Shown here piece after piece: positions 62,016 through 64,000 of a DNA stretch of 64,000 nt. Where the stretch lies: NCBI GenBank assembly GCA_001038565.1, contig LFJO01000005.1, positions 642,166-706,165 on the forward strand, written 5' to 3'. The notes under the pieces were generated by a model. It saw only the letters and a list, made by a program, of their open reading frames with translations, searched no databases and was not told the origin of the DNA. Positions within the stretch are counted from its first letter, which is position 1. The number at the start of each line of letters is the position of its first letter. This DNA comes from Alkalihalobacillus pseudalcaliphilus (GTDB lineage: Bacteria; Bacillota; Bacilli; Bacillales; Bacillaceae_D). The translations under genes and the position numbers were made by a program.

Positions 62016-62767
62016 AAGTTATGAATGTATCCAAATTATTTGGGGATAAAGCCGTTGTGAATAACGTCTCTGTTAAAATTCAAAAAGGGAAAATAACTTC
62101 TTTTATTGGGCCAAATGGAGCCGGTAAAAGTACACTTTTATCGATGATCAGTCGGCTAACTGTGGCAGATTCAGGAGAAATTCTTATTGAAAACTCTAAA
62201 GTAGCAGATACAAAAAGTAGCGATTTAGCAAAGAAAATTTCGATATTAAAGCAATCTAATCATATTAATATACGATTGACGATTCGTGAGCTTGTCTCAT
62301 TTGGTCGCTTTCCATATTCTCAAGGAAATTTAAAAAAAGTAGACCTTCAATATATAGATGAAGCGATTGCTTATATGGAGCTTGAGGATATTCAAGATAA
62401 GTATTTGGATCAATTAAGTGGTGGTCAACGCCAACGTGCTTATATTGCGATGGTTATTGCTCAAGATACTGAGTATATATTACTTGATGAGCCATTGAAC
62501 AATTTGGATATGAAACATTCTGTTCAAATTATGAAGGTATTAAAGCGAATGGTGAAGGAATTAGGAAAGACGATTGTGATTGTTCTTCATGATATTAACT
62601 TTGCTTCGTTTTATTCTGATCAAATTGTGGCCCTTAAAGATGGTCAAATTATCCATGAAGGCCCCACGCATGAAATTATCAATAATGGTGTTCTAAAAGA
62701 TATTTATGATATGGATATCACCATTAATGATATTAATAATCAGCGTGTATGTGTTTATTTTGTTTAA
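62009..62767 (+). CDS. yclP: iron-siderophore ABC ATPase (YclP-like)
   Basis: This 252-residue ATPase of the FepC/YclP type has Walker A GPNGAGKST, signature LSGGQRQRAYIAM, Walker B YILLDEP and switch His in VLHDINFA. Its ATG overlaps the end of yclO by 7 bp. It energises the YclNO channel. A 124-bp gap with a hairpin separates it from the binding-protein gene. Confidence 0.93.
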   Translation: MVEVMNVSKLFGDKAVVNNVSVKIQKGKITSFIGPNGAGKSTLLSMISRLTVADSGEILIENSKVADTKSSDLAKKISILKQSNHINIRLTIRELVSFGRFPYSQGNLKKVDLQYIDEAIAYMELEDIQDKYLDQLSGGQRQRAYIAMVIAQDTEYILLDEPLNNLDMKHSVQIMKVLKRMVKELGKTIVIVLHDINFASFYSDQIVALKDGQIIHEGPTHEIINNGVLKDIYDMDITINDINNQRVCVYFV

Positions 62768-62790
62768 TTAAGTAGGATAATTAGGGATAT

Positions 62791-62847
62791 ATAGCGTGCG
62801 TAGATGAACGTCGACGTCAGAGGATACCATCCATTTACGTACGCTAT
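62791..62847 (+). other. intercistronic hairpin between yclP and yclQ
   Basis: ATAGCGTGCGTA (62791-62802) pairs with TACGTACGCTAT (62836-62847). The loop itself holds the palindrome ACGTCGACGT. There is no T-run, so it is more likely an mRNA-stabilising or processing element than a terminator. Confidence 0.6.
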
Positions 62848-62891
62848 TCTAATCCTTTATTATAAAAAAAATACCGTAGGGGTGTATGTAG

Positions 62892-63875
62892 ATGAAGAAA
62901 CTTTGGTTATTAATGTTAGCTGCATTTGTTGCATTAGTATTAGCGGCGTGCGGTTCAAATGACGATTCAGATGATGCGACAGAAGGCGCAGCAGATGACG
63001 TAGATACAGAAGATCCAGCTACAGAAGAAGAAAAAACACTTACTTTCGAACATCAATTAGGTGAGACGACTGTTGAGAAAAACCCAGAAACTGTTGTTGT
63101 TTTTGATATGGGTATTCTAGATATGTTAGACGGTTTTGGTGTTGAAGTTGCAGGTTTACCACAAGCAAATGTTCCTGAATACTTATCAAAATATGCTAGT
63201 GATGATTATGTGAATGCGGGTAGCTTGTTTGAACCTGATTTCGAGGAAATTTTTGAATTAGATCCAGATTTAATCATTATTAGTGGTCGTGCATCTGAAG
63301 CATATGACGACTTGAATGATATTGCACCAACTTTATTTATGGGTATTGATAATGCGAACTATTATGATTCGTTTAAAAACAATCTTGATATGATTGCACA
63401 AATTTTCGATAAGGAAGATGAAGCGGCAGAAAAGTTAGCAGAAATTGATGCATCAATTGAAGAGGTTCAAGCATTAGCGAGTGAGCAAGAAGCAAAAGGT
63501 TTATTATTGATGGTAAACGAAGGAAGTTTATCTGTTCATGGTCCTGGTGGACGTTTCGATTTACTTCATAGTTTATTCGGTGTTGACCCTGTGGATACTT
63601 CTATTGACATTGCCAATCATGGACAAGAGGTTGACTTTGAATATATCGAAATGCAAGACCCAGAGTATTTATTTGTCATTGACCGTGGTGCGGCGGTAGC
63701 TAGTGGTGAAGAGTCTGGTAATGAGTTATTAGATAATTCTTTTGTACAAAATACTCAAGCTTATGAGAATGATAATATTGTATTTTTAGATGCGATTTAC
63801 TGGTACATTACAACTGGTGGTTTAACTTCTTTCCCTGGTATGATTGAAGAAGTTCGTGCTGGTTTAGCTGAATAA
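62892..63875 (+). CDS. yclQ: siderophore-binding lipoprotein (YclQ-like)
   Basis: This 327-residue substrate-binding lipoprotein has the lipobox ALVLAAC, with lipidated Cys20, and a very acidic linker (residues 22-48). A class III periplasmic-binding fold follows, with VVVFDMGILDMLDGFG, GSLFEPDFEEIFELDPDLIIISGRA and VFLDAIYWYITTGGL. It captures the ferric siderophore for YclNOP. Petrobactin is inferred from the yclNOPQ arrangement. The ATG follows TAGGGGTG. Confidence 0.92.
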   Translation: MKKLWLLMLAAFVALVLAACGSNDDSDDATEGAADDVDTEDPATEEEKTLTFEHQLGETTVEKNPETVVVFDMGILDMLDGFGVEVAGLPQANVPEYLSKYASDDYVNAGSLFEPDFEEIFELDPDLIIISGRASEAYDDLNDIAPTLFMGIDNANYYDSFKNNLDMIAQIFDKEDEAAEKLAEIDASIEEVQALASEQEAKGLLLMVNEGSLSVHGPGGRFDLLHSLFGVDPVDTSIDIANHGQEVDFEYIEMQDPEYLFVIDRGAAVASGEESGNELLDNSFVQNTQAYENDNIVFLDAIYWYITTGGLTSFPGMIEEVRAGLAE

Positions 63876-63881
63876 TGATTA

Positions 63882-63921
63882 AGGTATGTGTTCAGAATGA
63901 TTCTGAGCACATACTTTTTTG
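63882..63921 (+). terminator. terminator of the siderophore operon
   Basis: GTATGTGTTCAGAA pairs with TTCTGAGCACATAC (one G-U), followed by six Ts. No feature is seen in the last 80 bp of the window. Confidence 0.93.
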
Positions 63922-64000
63922 AGTGCTGGGCATGGGTGATGCTCAATTCTCGAGATAATTTGACCTTTTGGTCTTTGTTTTTGGTCCGTTTTTGAAAATC

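Overview
The window looks like a chromosomal segment of a spore-forming, probably alkaliphilic or haloalkaliphilic member of the Bacillaceae. This is an inference from low G+C sequence, strong AGGAGG-type ribosome-binding sites, frequent TTG and GTG starts, sporulation-linked genes (SpoVAF-like, YqfZ-like), an NhaC-type Na+/H+ antiporter, and gene order. Much of the order follows the B. subtilis yqf-yqg region: ispH-yqfQ-cshB-nfo-yqfT-zur-yqfW-yqfX-ispG-yqfZ-yqgB-sodA-yqgE-pbpA-rpmGA-yqgN-yqgP-yqgQ-glcK-yqgU-yqgV. Several lineage-specific insertions interrupt it.

Layout. 1-5.4 kb: partial ispH, a CarD-family regulator, a YqfQ-like protein, the cshB-nfo pair and a DUF2624 protein. 5.5-7.7 kb: an orphan PAS-type histidine kinase and a membrane-anchored lytic transglycosylase. 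7.8-11.3 kb: a zinc-uptake locus (ATPase, two ZnuB-type permeases, Zur) behind a promoter with a Zur-box-like site. 11.5-18.1 kb: yqfW, yqfX, ispG, yqfZ-like, DUF1002, NfeD and DUF1189 genes. 18.2-19.7 kb: an HTH regulator overlapping an uncharacterised HExxH protein, behind four tandem 10-bp repeats, next to a four-tRNA cluster (Asn, Met, Ile2, Ser). 20.6-25.6 kb: sodA, an MFS transporter, a probable 6S RNA and pbpA. 25.6-31.2 kb: a small SwrB-like protein and an unusual polysaccharide cluster made of a DUF4912 protein, a GH57-GT4 fusion enzyme and a sugar nucleotidyltransferase. 31.3-38.7 kb: zinc-free-type L33, formyl-THF cyclo-ligase, DUF92, a ThiF/MoeB enzyme, NhaC, a HAD phosphatase and the YqgP rhomboid. 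38.7-45.9 kb: an anchored protein of unknown function divergent from a SpoVAF-like gene, a six-copy 51-bp tandem repeat that begins at the spoVAF stop codon, YueI, YqgQ, glucokinase and aspartase. 46.3-49.1 kb: a PadR regulator with a DUF2812 protein, and a YqgU-like lipoprotein. 49.1-53.1 kb: a TPP-riboswitch-controlled thiE-thiS-thiG-thiO-thiD cluster that lacks thiF. 54-58.3 kb: an ORF joining DUF1385 to a thiamine-binding-family (YqgV) domain, a GNAT enzyme, an esterase and a PgpA-like protein. 58.4-63.9 kb: fumC and a Fur-box-controlled petrobactin-type siderophore uptake operon.

Across the window, gene-free gaps are filled by two dispersed structured repeat families, called A (about 110-200 bp, seven copies) and B (about 60-260 bp, five copies). 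They occur alone or joined B then A, and share a 3-prime tail resembling ACTTTCATACAAAA. Metal regulation recurs: a Zur site with zur, Fur boxes before the siderophore genes, a PerR-box-like site before cshB-nfo, and a zinc-independent L33.

Coordinates give the start best supported by a Shine-Dalgarno sequence, often downstream of the longest possible start.
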